Shown here piece after piece: positions 30,217 through 39,623 of a stretch of 64,000 nt of DNA. Source of the stretch: Shewanella sp. c952 (GTDB lineage: Bacteria > Pseudomonadota > Gammaproteobacteria > Enterobacterales > Shewanellaceae). The notes beneath the pieces were generated by a model. That model saw nothing but the letters and a program-made list of their open reading frames with translations, ran no database searches and was not told the origin of the DNA. Made by a program: the position numbers and the translations under genes. The DNA lies in contig NZ_BPEW01000002.1 of NCBI RefSeq assembly GCF_019654975.1, positions 1 through 64,000 on the forward strand. The letters are read 5' to 3'. Within the stretch, counting starts at the first letter, position 1, and every line of letters starts with the position of its first letter.

Positions 30217-30576
30217 TTAAACAGAAATAAAAACATTAAATCCACGGTTCTTCAGTTCTTCTAATAATTCCTTATCAGAGAATAATCCAATATCAGTTGT
30301 CGTCAAAATAGACTCTGAACTTCTAGGGCTCGCAAGATCTCGATTGTATCTAGAGGTCAGCTTTATCAGAGCTTCTTCGCCTCTTTTAGATATTCCGTTG
30401 GCTCCAGCAACGTAGTTTTTCAAAGCGCTGCGACTCACGTTAGCAATATCTTTTATCTGACCAGCAGAGTATTTTTCTAAAATTCTATTAGTACCTGTCA
30501 TTCCAAATTCAGACAGAACTACAACACCTTCCCCATTTTTTGAAAAAAACAAATCTACTTCTAATTCAGTATTCAT
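30217..30576 (-). CDS. Small protein with a helix-turn-helix-like segment
   Basis: The start is ATG 30576, with AAAGGAG five bases upstream. The 119-residue protein has an N-terminal hydrophobic strand region and a central stretch QIKDIANVSRSALKNYVAG that looks like a helix-turn-helix (about 45-65). It ends DKELLEELKNRGFNVFISV. It could be a DNA-binding autoregulator of this pair, because an array of seven 10-bp repeats lies just upstream. That is inference, and no family is recognised. Confidence 0.6.
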   Translation of the reverse strand: MNTELEVDLFFSKNGEGVVVLSEFGMTGTNRILEKYSAGQIKDIANVSRSALKNYVAGANGISKRGEEALIKLTSRYNRDLASPRSSESILTTTDIGLFSDKELLEELKNRGFNVFISV

Positions 30577-30624
30577 AAATCTCCTTTGTAACATTCAGCA
30601 ACTAACCAGCTTTCAACTCACTCC

Positions 30625-30688
30625 GATATCTTTTGATATCTTTTGATATCTTTTGATATCTTTTGATATCTTTTGATATCTTTTGATA
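30625..30688. repeat. 10-bp tandem repeat GATATCTTTT, six full copies plus a partial
   Basis: Perfect head-to-tail units run from 30625, each containing the palindrome GATATC. The 10-base period is close to one helical turn, so every palindrome faces the same side of DNA. The array sits 49-112 bases upstream of the start of the 30576 gene, within its probable promoter. It might be an operator array, a slippage-prone promoter spacer or an iteron-like set. A 64-residue ORF over it is rejected. Confidence 0.9.
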
Positions 30689-31130
30689 GGCAAACCTTAG
30701 CTTAAAGTTGGCTTTCGCGCAACAACTATTGAAATCTTTCCGCATCTTTCGGTAGATGAGACCTGTATGTGTGATATTAGTCCTGCTTTGGGGCACTCAA
30801 CTAGATTGTTCCTGCATATTTACCACAGGGATCTGGCCATTCTATTGGAGGTGGCATTACATTTTTGAGGGGAAATGCAACTGGCTTTACCTCAAGAGAT
30901 ATCAATCTTAAACTCATTTTTGGGCATAAGCGATTTACGACCTCGAACCCATTACTGGACATAAACGCTTTATATCATTGAGTCGAATAAGCCTGACATA
31001 GACTAGAAAAGTATCTTAGTTAATCTAAAACCCCTAATTCGTTCTGACCTCATTGTTGCACTTTCGGTGAATAACTTATTGATATACGCTATCCATATTC
31101 ATAAAGCCTATTTAGATTTGGTAGCAGTAA
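30689..31130. other. Intergenic region between divergent accessory genes
   Basis: This region of about 440 bases has no supported gene. It should hold the promoters of the minus-strand pair and the plus-strand 794-residue gene. No recognisable operator was seen outside the 10-bp array. Confidence 0.4.
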
Positions 31131-33515
31131 ATGACAAAAACTAGGGATAACCATTATGTGCCACAATGGCATCAGAAGGGCTTTATAGATGAGCGAGATA
31201 ATCAACTCTGTCATTTGACTCGCCGAATCATCGATCTAAAGAATGGTCAAACCAAGGTTGTCAACTCTAAAAAATGGTATACATCTACTCAGCAGTTTTA
31301 CAAAAAAGACCTTTATTCGACATTCTTTGGTACGAAAATTAATGATGATATTGAACAGAAACTCTTTGGCCCGATTGACGATAATGGTTCTAAAGCGATC
31401 CGTGCATTTTTAACTGATGACCAATCTCAATGGCATCACAATTTTCAAGATCTTTTTACTTACCTTGATGCTCAAAAGCTACGAACACCTAAGGGTTTGG
31501 ACTGGATTCAGACAAAATACCTAGAACTAACCCAATTGCAGCTAATGACGGAAATGCAGTCTCTACGCTCTATCCATTGTACCTTTTGGGCTGAAGGAGT
31601 TAGAGAATTGGTGTCTGCTGAAAATTCTGATGTGAAGTTTATTGTATCTGACCATCCAGTAACGATTTACAACCATGCCTGTCCTCCTGACTCTGAGTTA
31701 TGTCGTTACCCGAATGACCCTGATATAGCGTTAAAGGGGTCACAAACGATATTTCCACTAGATAAAAATCGTTGTCTGATTTTGACGAATCTAGAGTACG
31801 CTCAGGACCCTGAAAACTCCAATCCACTTGAGCAACGAGCTAATGCCACTCGCTTACGCCATAGCATGGTTAGCACTATTGAATTTATCAAAACACGCAA
31901 GTTGACGGTTGCTGAAGTTACACAGATTAACCACGTTATCAAAAGTAGATCTCAAGTGTCAGTTGCTGCGGGGAAAGAGGATTGGCTATACCCTGAAAAT
32001 GATGTGACTTGTGAATGGGGTGACTTGCGACATGTGCTGTTACCGCCCAAAAATGAAATAAATAGTTACACTGATATGTATGCAAAATTTGAGGATGGCT
32101 CCATTCATTATCAAGATGCATATGGTCGAACTGCGCCGCAAAACCAATATTTGAATAAGTATACTGATGAAGCTAAGTTAGGCGTTAATGACCCTTGTGG
32201 TTGTGGTAGTGGTAGTGGCAAAAAATATAAAAAATGTTGCCGTACAGTTTCTTCTGCCTTACGTACTACATGGGATGTGGCCAGTATTCGTGAGCGAAAT
32301 CTGGCATTTTGCAAATGCATTCGCGACAAGCTTGGCCTGGATCGCGGTAAAACATGGTTGGACGTCAGACGAGAGCTATCTGATGTACAAATATCGGAAA
32401 TTTACGGCTTCTACTCAGTGCTTTGGCCTCTTGATACTGACATTTACTCGCTTCTGCCCAAGTCAGATGGGAAGTTTCGAGGATTATATACAGGCTCACT
32501 AGATGTACGGACTATCAGTAAACTTGCTCTGCCTATGGCATCGGTATTTGATGAGTTCTTGATTGAGACTCCTATTACAAATCCGAATAATGTAAAGCCA
32601 GAATTTAGTCCAGTAAAATCACCAAGTAAATATAAGTATCAAGCGTTGAAAGATTTTATGTTCATGTTGGAGCTAGAGCCATTTATTGGTCTCGGTTTAG
32701 TAAATCTCATCCCTGATCCCAGTGAGTTTGACCTCGAACTAATGAGAAATATGATGGATATGGCACGAGATCGAAGCTCGTCTGGAAAGTATCTGTGCGA
32801 GCAGGACCGTAAATTACATTTTCATATGATGATTGAAGATTTTTTGAACTCAATATCAATGATGCCTAAAGATGCGAAAATCCGAATGCTGATGCATCAA
32901 TTCGAAATGGATGAAAAAGTCGCTGGTGAAACTATTGACGTATTAGAACTTAATGCTGAAGCTTCGCCATTAATGATGTTGCAAAAAGTGAATTTTGGCG
33001 AAGGGGGTCAATTTTACCAGCTTCGTATGGGACCTAACTACGAAATGACAATGCTAATTGCACAAGTCACAGGTTCTGTGGTGGTTACTGATAGCGGTTC
33101 TAGATGGCAGGAAATGATATTAGCACAACATAGAAATCAAGGCATTGTCACTTACCCATGGAGTGAAACTGTTTGCCAGCTAAATACACTGCCGATTGAT
33201 TATCAACTCCTAAAAACGTTACGTAAATCTCATGGTTATTTTGCAACGGCCAGAGATCTACTTAAGAGCTCTGATCGCTTAGTCTTAAATGATAATCGTA
33301 ATGAAGCCCAATTAGCTAGGCTATCCGCTCAGATATCCAATTTTGTCTGTGAGATTGGAAAGGGTGAAGAGCCATCAGTCATGAGTAACCTGAAGATCTT
33401 GAGTCCTGATGGTGGTTTCCACGATGCTATGGTTCAGCGGTTACTGGCTAAATCAAACTGCCCTAAATATGATAATAAAGTGAGGTCTGTTTATGGAGTT
33501 GGAATTCCTGATTAA
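31131..33515 (+). CDS. DUF4238-like protein with SEC-C zinc motif
   Basis: A 794-residue cytoplasmic protein. The N-terminus, NHYVPQWHQKGF (7-18), is the usual opening of DUF4238 proteins, and a segment IVSDHPVTIYN follows near 175. A Cys-rich SEC-C motif, DPCGCGSGSGKKYKKCC, lies near 355-371. It carries one extra Ser-Gly relative to the common CxCxSGKKYKxCC spacing. The long C-terminal half has no recognised domain. DUF4238 proteins occur often in mobile islands, and the function is unknown. It is transcribed away from the small operon, and codon use and AT content differ from core neighbours. Confidence 0.7.
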   Translation: MTKTRDNHYVPQWHQKGFIDERDNQLCHLTRRIIDLKNGQTKVVNSKKWYTSTQQFYKKDLYSTFFGTKINDDIEQKLFGPIDDNGSKAIRAFLTDDQSQWHHNFQDLFTYLDAQKLRTPKGLDWIQTKYLELTQLQLMTEMQSLRSIHCTFWAEGVRELVSAENSDVKFIVSDHPVTIYNHACPPDSELCRYPNDPDIALKGSQTIFPLDKNRCLILTNLEYAQDPENSNPLEQRANATRLRHSMVSTIEFIKTRKLTVAEVTQINHVIKSRSQVSVAAGKEDWLYPENDVTCEWGDLRHVLLPPKNEINSYTDMYAKFEDGSIHYQDAYGRTAPQNQYLNKYTDEAKLGVNDPCGCGSGSGKKYKKCCRTVSSALRTTWDVASIRERNLAFCKCIRDKLGLDRGKTWLDVRRELSDVQISEIYGFYSVLWPLDTDIYSLLPKSDGKFRGLYTGSLDVRTISKLALPMASVFDEFLIETPITNPNNVKPEFSPVKSPSKYKYQALKDFMFMLELEPFIGLGLVNLIPDPSEFDLELMRNMMDMARDRSSSGKYLCEQDRKLHFHMMIEDFLNSISMMPKDAKIRMLMHQFEMDEKVAGETIDVLELNAEASPLMMLQKVNFGEGGQFYQLRMGPNYEMTMLIAQVTGSVVVTDSGSRWQEMILAQHRNQGIVTYPWSETVCQLNTLPIDYQLLKTLRKSHGYFATARDLLKSSDRLVLNDNRNEAQLARLSAQISNFVCEIGKGEEPSVMSNLKILSPDGGFHDAMVQRLLAKSNCPKYDNKVRSVYGVGIPD

Positions 33516-33728
33516 CCCATTCTCCACAAAAACTCACTGACGGCGTAGAAACAAAATCGCCAACGTCGTCAACTGAAAAGACGGGACAGCCATAACTTCT
33601 AGATTGTGCAAAAACCTTTCAGATTAGTTTTTTTATAGCCAAAGCTATACTAGCCCTATTTAGCTTTTGAACTACGAAACTAACTTTGGGGCAAAATTGA
33701 GTTACAAAACTAACAGAAAACACCTATC

Positions 33729-33937
33729 CCCCATCGGAGTTGCTGAAGTACGTTGAAGAAATAGCCGTAATGCCCACACGGACGTGGGCATAGCTTTCGC
33801 GGGACAGGATGTTCCATCGGAAGTGTTAGGCTATTTCGAATAAGTGCGAGGGAGACAACTTCGTCTGGGGCGCTGAGGGATTGTTAAGGGGCGCAAGCGC
33901 TTTGCCCCTTGGCTCGGGTGTGGGCGAAGCGCCACGA
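33729..33937 (+). repeat. 209-bp structured repeat, right copy
   Basis: This is the reverse complement partner of 28128-28336, differing at about 8 sites, all transitions. The changes inside stems keep pairing through G-T wobbles (for example TGTTCC opposite GGGACA, and CGGAGTTG opposite CAACTTCG). A leading direct repeat CTTTGGGGCAAAA starts at 33684 and recurs at 34020. The region 33516-33683 shows nothing else. Confidence 0.8.
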
Positions 33938-34019
33938 CTTTAATCAGACGTAGTCTTATGCATTAGAGGTTTTGCAGGTCGCTGGCGATTAAATACACCT
34001 TCATTCGAAGGCTAACCAA

Positions 34020-34237
34020 CTTTGGGGCAAAACCAAGTTACAGAACTAGCAGAAAACACCAACTCCCCACCGGAGTTGCCGAGGTACGATGGAGATACCT
34101 TCGCCGGGGGCACTGCGGGGTTGACTCTTATTAAATCAAGAGCGAGGCGCCACGACTTTAATCAGATGCAATCTGATACATTGGAGAACTGCCCACAGCA
34201 GACGATTAGATACACCTTTTATTCAAAGATAACCACG
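34020..34237 (+). repeat. Shortened third copy of the structured repeat
   Basis: It starts with the same CTTTGGGGCAAAA header as the copy beginning at 33684 (spacing 336 bases). It then keeps CCGGAGTTGCCGAGGTACG and GGCGCCACGACTTTAATCAG but lacks the roughly 120-base two-hairpin middle. In place of the AAGGGGC/GCCCCTT hairpin it has CTCTT/AAGAG, a different sequence with the same pairing. A small ORF crossing it is rejected. Confidence 0.65.
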
Positions 34238-34298
34238 TTTTGAGGCAAAATGAACCAACACTCTAGCGCGGGATAAAGGAGTCTCCTCCTTTAATCAC

Positions 34299-34325
34299 AA
34301 AAAAGCCCCGAATAATCGGGGCTTT
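34299..34325 (-). terminator. Terminator for the EEP lipoprotein gene (works on both strands)
   Basis: AGCCCCGA and TCGGGGCT form a strong stem with a T-run on the minus strand. It lies 28 bases after the minus-strand stop. A second hairpin AAAGGAG/CTCCTTT lies just beyond it at 34276-34292. Confidence 0.85.
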
Positions 34326-34352
34326 ATCTGTTCAACTAGAACTTAGTTCTGA

Positions 34353-35724
34353 TTAAAACTTAGCTTTAATCCAAACCATACGATGGTCTGAAGATACGTC
34401 TTTACCTGTACCCCATTGTCCAATACGAGCATCGTTAAATAGCATACGACCTTCTTGGTAACTGGCTTGCCAGTATACACCTGAGTCGACAATATTTAGC
34501 GAAGCTGATGGAATAGCGTGGTCAGCATTAATACCGCCGAACGCAGTGTGGAATTCAGCAGTAATGCGGTTCGGGTATGGATGCTCAGAGCTTCTGTCAG
34601 CGGCATATTCTGCTGTGCCGAAGCTTGTTGGGTACAAATCGCCGTTAGTCACATTTTGTGTTTACGACAGGGTCAGCATGTAGTGCTGCCATGACTTCGG
34701 TAAAACCATCACCCGCGCCAACTGCAGCATCTAAGTTTTGGTCACCTACGATAACAAAATGAACACCTTCTTTTAGGGCACCAGTGTTACCAGCATCAAA
34801 ATAAAAGTCTTGTGAGTTTGTGACATAGTTATGCCAAAACTCAACTTCTGCAGCGTTTTGAAGTTTGTTCTTGCCAGTATCAAACACTGGAGGTGTTGGA
34901 TGAGACATAAGAATGTGGATAGTCTCAGTGCCATCTTTAGTCGGAACTAAAATCGGTACGTCGACGTGGTTTTTAGAGGATAAAGTCATTTGCTGCCACT
35001 CTTCATAGGTATACCAATTTTCGCCATCGAGTAATGGGTTTTCAGCACTGTCTAGATCTTTCCATTTGAAGTCTTGGAAAGTACGAGTATTTTTAGCATC
35101 AATTTCGTATTTAGACATTAACGCAAAAGCGTACTGTCCGTGATACTTACCAAAACCCCAAGCATCGCCAGCGTACTCGTTAGTACCAACATCTTTAGCC
35201 GTCGCGATGTAGCCATCGTTATTTAAGTCGAATCCGCTTAGCAGACCAGTGTTAGTGCCATAGCTTTCAGCGAATGGGTATTCAATAGGCTCTAGATCAG
35301 CTTCACCACCTGCTCCCTCAATACTTTGGGCGACAGATAGATAGTTTGCTTGGAAGCCTTCGAGTGCAGATAAACCTTCACCTGTGCCATCATTGTTATA
35401 TTCACCCATCATTAGTACATCTGGGCGAGTCTTTTGAATGATTGCCGCTACGTTACGAATTTGAATAACTTTCTCTGCAGCTGTTTTGTCTGCTGGGTCC
35501 ATCGCATCACGATCTGCAAGGTAGGCGTCTACCAGCGTCTTTTGCTCTGCTGAGGTAATAGCCATCTCTGCAACTAAGTCAGCAAAAATCGCACGATAAA
35601 AAGAAAGGTTATAAGCAGCAATTTTAACTTCAGTATGATCAACATACTTGACGTCGTCATCATTACAGCCTGTAAGCAGTGCAACACCAACAGCTAAGGC
35701 TGCGGCAGTTTTTAGTATTTTCAT
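34353..35724 (-). pseudogene. Endonuclease/exonuclease/phosphatase-family lipoprotein, frameshifted
   Basis: Two minus-strand frames together make one EEP-fold lipoprotein of about 457 residues. The first (ATG 35724, MKILKTAAALAVG, lipobox LLTGC) runs through IAAYNLSFYR, the catalytic-type VLMMGEYNNDG and FVIVGDQNLDA, then stops at 34645. The second frame (34652-34353) supplies the missing end, including YPNRITAEF and the family-closing SSDHRMVW with its catalytic His. Removing one base near 34651-34653 would join them as NTKVTNGDLYPTS or a near variant. This is either a real inactivating mutation or a sequencing error. Relatives are secreted nucleases or phosphatases. Confidence 0.75.
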
Positions 35725-35748
35725 GTTTTGACCAATCAATTGTAACTA

Positions 35749-35782
35749 TAATAACGAGCTCATTTAGTTGAGCTCGTTATTA
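35749..35782. promoter_or_regulatory. Perfect 14-bp inverted repeat upstream of the EEP gene
   Basis: TAATAACGAGCTCA and TGAGCTCGTTATTA match at all 14 positions around a 6-base loop. The repeat lies 24 bases before the ATG. Neither strand has a T-run after it, so an operator or 5'-leader hairpin is more likely than a terminator. The rest of the gap up to 36299 has no gene. An odd hairpin, TATTTTGT/AACAAAATA, lies near 36205. Confidence 0.6.
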
Positions 35783-36299
35783 TTCAATACAGCAGTAGAT
35801 TGCATGAAAATGTATCTAGGTTAAGGTTACGTTCAAGTGTTGCATTAACCACCACTATTAACCAAGTCGTTCCACAACTGTTGCCAAGGTGTTTATTTAC
35901 GGGTTGTTGTTACTTAATTGATTAGCGCTAGCTTAAGTTATTTTGCAGTTGAATAGGACTTGATCGTGTTATGAGTTGTCTGAGAATTAGGTGACGTCTC
36001 TATACCTACTCCATTAAAGAGTTGCTCATGCAGCGGGAATTAAGATTACTTTAGACGAGTAGTGGGGTTTGAGCTAATCGTTATTCTCGGCTCTGGCATC
36101 CTGCTCCGCTCTCGATAATTGCTCCTGCATTATTCTACCTTCGACGATCCTTGGTCTCGCACCTCCTAAATCTGACTGCCAAGGAGGGCCGGAATGTCTT
36201 ATTTTGTATGGAACAAAATAGACCATTTAGTGGTATCTCGAACGCCACATGCGCTGCATTAAGTGATTTGCCCATGCCTTAAATATCAGCCGCACGTTG

Positions 36300-36424
36300 T
36301 CAGCGTTTAAGGACTTTCATTGCTACGTTGCATTGTCCCAAAAGGGAATAACCCTTTCTTCCACAATGCGCCTTGAATTGTAAGCCCTGAACTGAGTATA
36401 TCTTTAATGGAATTGGTATTACTT
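36300..36424 (-). repeat. Relic of the TACCAATC repeat family
   Basis: It carries AAAGGGAATAACC and CGCCTTGAATT, both also found inside the 13130-13420 repeat, and ends GGAATTGGTATTACTT, which matches the inner end of that family. Only one terminal repeat is clear, so it is a decayed or partial copy. Confidence 0.4.
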
Positions 36425-36437
36425 AAAAAGCCGGCAT

Positions 36438-36462
36438 AAAAAGGCCCGCTCAAAGCAGGCCT
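36438..36462 (-). terminator. Terminator of the second RND operon
   Basis: On the minus strand GGCCTGC pairs with GCGGGCC around a 5-base loop and is followed by TTTTT. It lies about 30 bases after the permease stop. Confidence 0.82.
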
Positions 36463-36491
36463 TAATCTTATTTAACTTGCTAAGCTAGCGC

Positions 36492-39400
36492 TTAGCTCTC
36501 TACTTTAGCCTCGCCTTTAAACTTTTCGCGCAGTGTTTGCATCATCACGTAGAAAACAGGTACTAGCAGTGTTCCTACTATTGTTGCTGCTAACATGCCG
36601 CCAAATACCGAGTAACCCAACGCACGGCGACTACCCGCACCAGCACCAGTGGCGATGACCAAAGGTAATACCCCGAGTAAGAACGAGAAAGCGGTCATCA
36701 ATACCGCACGGAAACGTAATCTTGCTGCCGTTTCTCCTGCATCGAGAATGCTCTTGCCCTCTTCTCTGAGCTGCTTAGCAAACTCTACAATCAAGATAGC
36801 ATTCTTACAGGCGAGTCCTATCAATAGCACCAAACCAATCTGTGCGTACAGATTAAGCTCTGCGCCCACCAGCCAGATATTGAGGAACGCTCCCAGTATC
36901 GCAATCGGCACAGCTAACATCACCGCAAACGGAATGGTCCAGCTCTCGTATTGCGCCACCAAGAATAGGTAGGTAAATACCAATGCTAAAGCGAAGATTA
37001 ATGGCGCTAAGTTACCCGCTTTAATCTCTTGGTAAGTTTGCCCTGTCCACTCATAGCTGTAACCTGTCGGTAAAGTCTCTGCCGCCGCTCGTTCCATGGC
37101 ACGAATAGCATCACCAGAGCTAAAGCCTGGCGCAGGGAAACCGTTAATCGTGGTTGAACTAAACATGTTGTATGAGTTCATCACATCAGGCCCGAGGATC
37201 GGTGTCACTGTCACTAAGGTACTCAGTGGTACCATCTCACCGGTCGAGGATCTTACGTAGAAACGGGCAATATCCATATCGGAGTTACGGAAATCAGCTT
37301 CTGCTTGCAAGATGACTCTGAAGACCTTACCAAAGCGGTTGAAGTCATTGACATACATCGAACCAAGCATGGTCTGCATGGTAGTGAAGATCTCGTTTAG
37401 CGGTATCCCCAATGCTTTAGCTTTGTCACGGTCAACATCAACAAACATCTGCGGTACATCGGCGCGGAAATTACTAAACGACATGGCAATTTCTGGCTGC
37501 TCATTGGCTTTCATAATGAGCGCACGCATCACCGATGCTAACTCCTGTGGACTACGACCCTGCGTGTCTTGCAACACAAATTCAAAGCCACCCACACTAC
37601 CGACACCAGGAATAGGCGGCAACGAGAATGCCATCGCTTTCACTGACGGATTGGCAGCGTATTTGGCCTGCAGCTTTGCCACAATAGCATGTTCTGCCAT
37701 ATCTGGCGTATCACGCTCAGACCAAGTCGACAGCGTCACAATCATCAAACCTCCGTTTGATGCAACTGAGCCAGTTAGGATACTAAAGCCACTGGCATGG
37801 ATGACATTTTCAACGCCCGGTTCAGCTAACGTTAACTCAACTAGATCACGCATCACATCTTCTGTACGGTTTAATGACGCACCATCAGGAAGTTGAATAT
37901 CTACCATAAAGGCTTTTTTATCTTCCATAGGCACAAAACCTGATGGCAAGATTTTAGCTAAGCCACCCGTTGCGACTAGCAGAGCAATAAAGACCACCAG
38001 CACTAGCATTAGCTTACGAGTCAGCACATGGACTAATTTGGTGTATTTTCCTGTAAAGACATTAAAGTGCTTGTTGAATTTGGCATGAAAACCTTGAGTA
38101 TGCTCTTTAGGTGGACGCAATACCGAGGCGCACAATGCCGGACTTAAGGTTAATGCATTAACCGATGAGATAAGTACCGAGATACAGATGGTCACAGAGA
38201 ACTGCGCATACATCTGCCCGGTGATCCCTGGCATCACAGCCGTTGGCGCAAACACGGCAAGCAATACCAATGTGGTCGCAATAATTGGGCCGGTAACCTC
38301 TTGCATCGCTTTAGAGGTTGCTTCTTTAGGCGATAAGCCCTCATCTTGCATTAGACGTGTGACGTTCTCGACCACCACGATAGCATCATCGACCACAATA
38401 CCAATGGCTAAGATAAGTGCGAATAACGAGACGGTATTAATGCTCATGCCAGACAGTAGCAAGAAGGCAAAGGTACCAATCAAAGATACCGGAATCGCGA
38501 TACCTGGGATAAGTGTAGAACGTACATCTTGCAGGAAGATAAACACTACAAAAATCACCAACGCGACAGAGATAAACAGCGTCTGCACCACTTCTTTGAT
38601 AGAGGTTTCAACAAACTCTGTAGTGTCGTAGAGCACTTCATACTCTAAGTCTTTAGGGAAGTTTGCCGACAAGGCTTCCATCTGCGCACGAATACCTTTA
38701 GCCACGTCTAACGCATTGGCATCGGGTGATTGATAGATAGAGATAATCGCAGACGGTTTGTTATTGAGCTTACCTTGAGCGTCATAGGTTTGTGAGCCAA
38801 GCTCAACCCGTGCCACGTCGCCAACAATGATTTTAGAGCCATCGTCATTGGCTCGTACAACAACATTTGCAAACTCTTTCGGGTTCTTCAAACGCCCTTT
38901 TGTTTGCAAGGTATATTGAAACTGCTGATCGGGATCAACCGGTGCGGCACCAATTCGCCCTGCTGCCACTTGAATGTTTTGCTCTTGCAGCGCGCCGATG
39001 ACATCGGTTGCCGTAATCGAAAAGCTGGCCATCTTATCGGGATCAAGCCAGATCCGCATGGCGTAATCTAACGCACCAATAATCTGTACTTTTGACACAC
39101 CATTTTGACGTGCTAACGCATCTTTAACGTTGAGTCCGGCATAGTTGGTAATAAACAGTGAATCGAAGGTTTCATTAGGCGAAACCAGGTTGACCACCAT
39201 CAATATGTTCGGGCTTTGCTTTTCAACTTTTACGCCCTGCCTTTTTACCTCTTCAGGTAGCCGCGGCATTGCTTGTTGCACCCGGTTCTGCACTTTGACC
39301 TGTGCCATGTCAGGGTCAGTGCCTACCTCAAATGTCACGTTGAGCGAGTAGCTGCCGTCATTGGCGCTCTTTGACTCCATATACAGCATGCCTTCAACGC

Positions 39401-39614
39401 CGTTCACTTCCGCTTCTAAAGGCTGGGCAATAGTGTCTTTTACAATATCGGCACTCGCACCAGAGTAGCTGGTCGATACGCTGACTTGTGGTGGTGCTAT
39501 TTCTGGAAACTCTGCCACTGACAAGATAGGGATAGAGATAAGCCCAACCAAGGTCAGTACGGTAGAGATCACAAAGGCAAATTTAGGCCTATTGATGAAG
39601 AATTGACTAATCAT
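36492..39614 (-). CDS. RND efflux permease, AcrB/MexB type
   Basis: A 1040-residue inner-membrane multidrug exporter. It begins [17 protein letters not shown], the amino end typical of AcrB-like pumps. TM4 carries [16 protein letters not shown] with the proton-relay Asp pair, and TM11 carries [22 protein letters not shown]. Two large periplasmic loops are in place. AGGGG lies before the ATG. It is the distal gene of a two-gene operon with its adaptor nine bases upstream. No outer membrane channel or local repressor adjoins it. It differs at both termini from the pump at 5435-8542. Confidence 0.93.
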   Translation of the reverse strand: MISQFFINRPKFAFVISTVLTLVGLISIPILSVAEFPEIAPPQVSVSTSYSGASADIVKDTIAQPLEAEVNGVEGMLYMESKSANDGSYSLNVTFEVGTDPDMAQVKVQNRVQQAMPRLPEEVKRQGVKVEKQSPNILMVVNLVSPNETFDSLFITNYAGLNVKDALARQNGVSKVQIIGALDYAMRIWLDPDKMASFSITATDVIGALQEQNIQVAAGRIGAAPVDPDQQFQYTLQTKGRLKNPKEFANVVVRANDDGSKIIVGDVARVELGSQTYDAQGKLNNKPSAIISIYQSPDANALDVAKGIRAQMEALSANFPKDLEYEVLYDTTEFVETSIKEVVQTLFISVALVIFVVFIFLQDVRSTLIPGIAIPVSLIGTFAFLLLSGMSINTVSLFALILAIGIVVDDAIVVVENVTRLMQDEGLSPKEATSKAMQEVTGPIIATTLVLLAVFAPTAVMPGITGQMYAQFSVTICISVLISSVNALTLSPALCASVLRPPKEHTQGFHAKFNKHFNVFTGKYTKLVHVLTRKLMLVLVVFIALLVATGGLAKILPSGFVPMEDKKAFMVDIQLPDGASLNRTEDVMRDLVELTLAEPGVENVIHASGFSILTGSVASNGGLMIVTLSTWSERDTPDMAEHAIVAKLQAKYAANPSVKAMAFSLPPIPGVGSVGGFEFVLQDTQGRSPQELASVMRALIMKANEQPEIAMSFSNFRADVPQMFVDVDRDKAKALGIPLNEIFTTMQTMLGSMYVNDFNRFGKVFRVILQAEADFRNSDMDIARFYVRSSTGEMVPLSTLVTVTPILGPDVMNSYNMFSSTTINGFPAPGFSSGDAIRAMERAAAETLPTGYSYEWTGQTYQEIKAGNLAPLIFALALVFTYLFLVAQYESWTIPFAVMLAVPIAILGAFLNIWLVGAELNLYAQIGLVLLIGLACKNAILIVEFAKQLREEGKSILDAGETAARLRFRAVLMTAFSFLLGVLPLVIATGAGAGSRRALGYSVFGGMLAATIVGTLLVPVFYVMMQTLREKFKGEAKVES

Positions 39615-39623
39615 AGCAATCCC

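Noticed and set aside
30625-30688. Short direct repeats as a CRISPR array
   Set aside because: Units are contiguous with no spacers and only 10 bases long, and no cas genes are present.
30602-30796. 64-residue minus-strand ORF with repeated KDIKRYQKIS
   Set aside because: The peptide repeat is only the 10-bp DNA array read three units at a time, and there is no ribosome site.
37312-38631. Antisense ORFs of 194 and 147 residues opposite the RND permease
   Set aside because: Opposite-strand shadows of a well-supported permease, Ser/Thr/Ile-rich without motifs.
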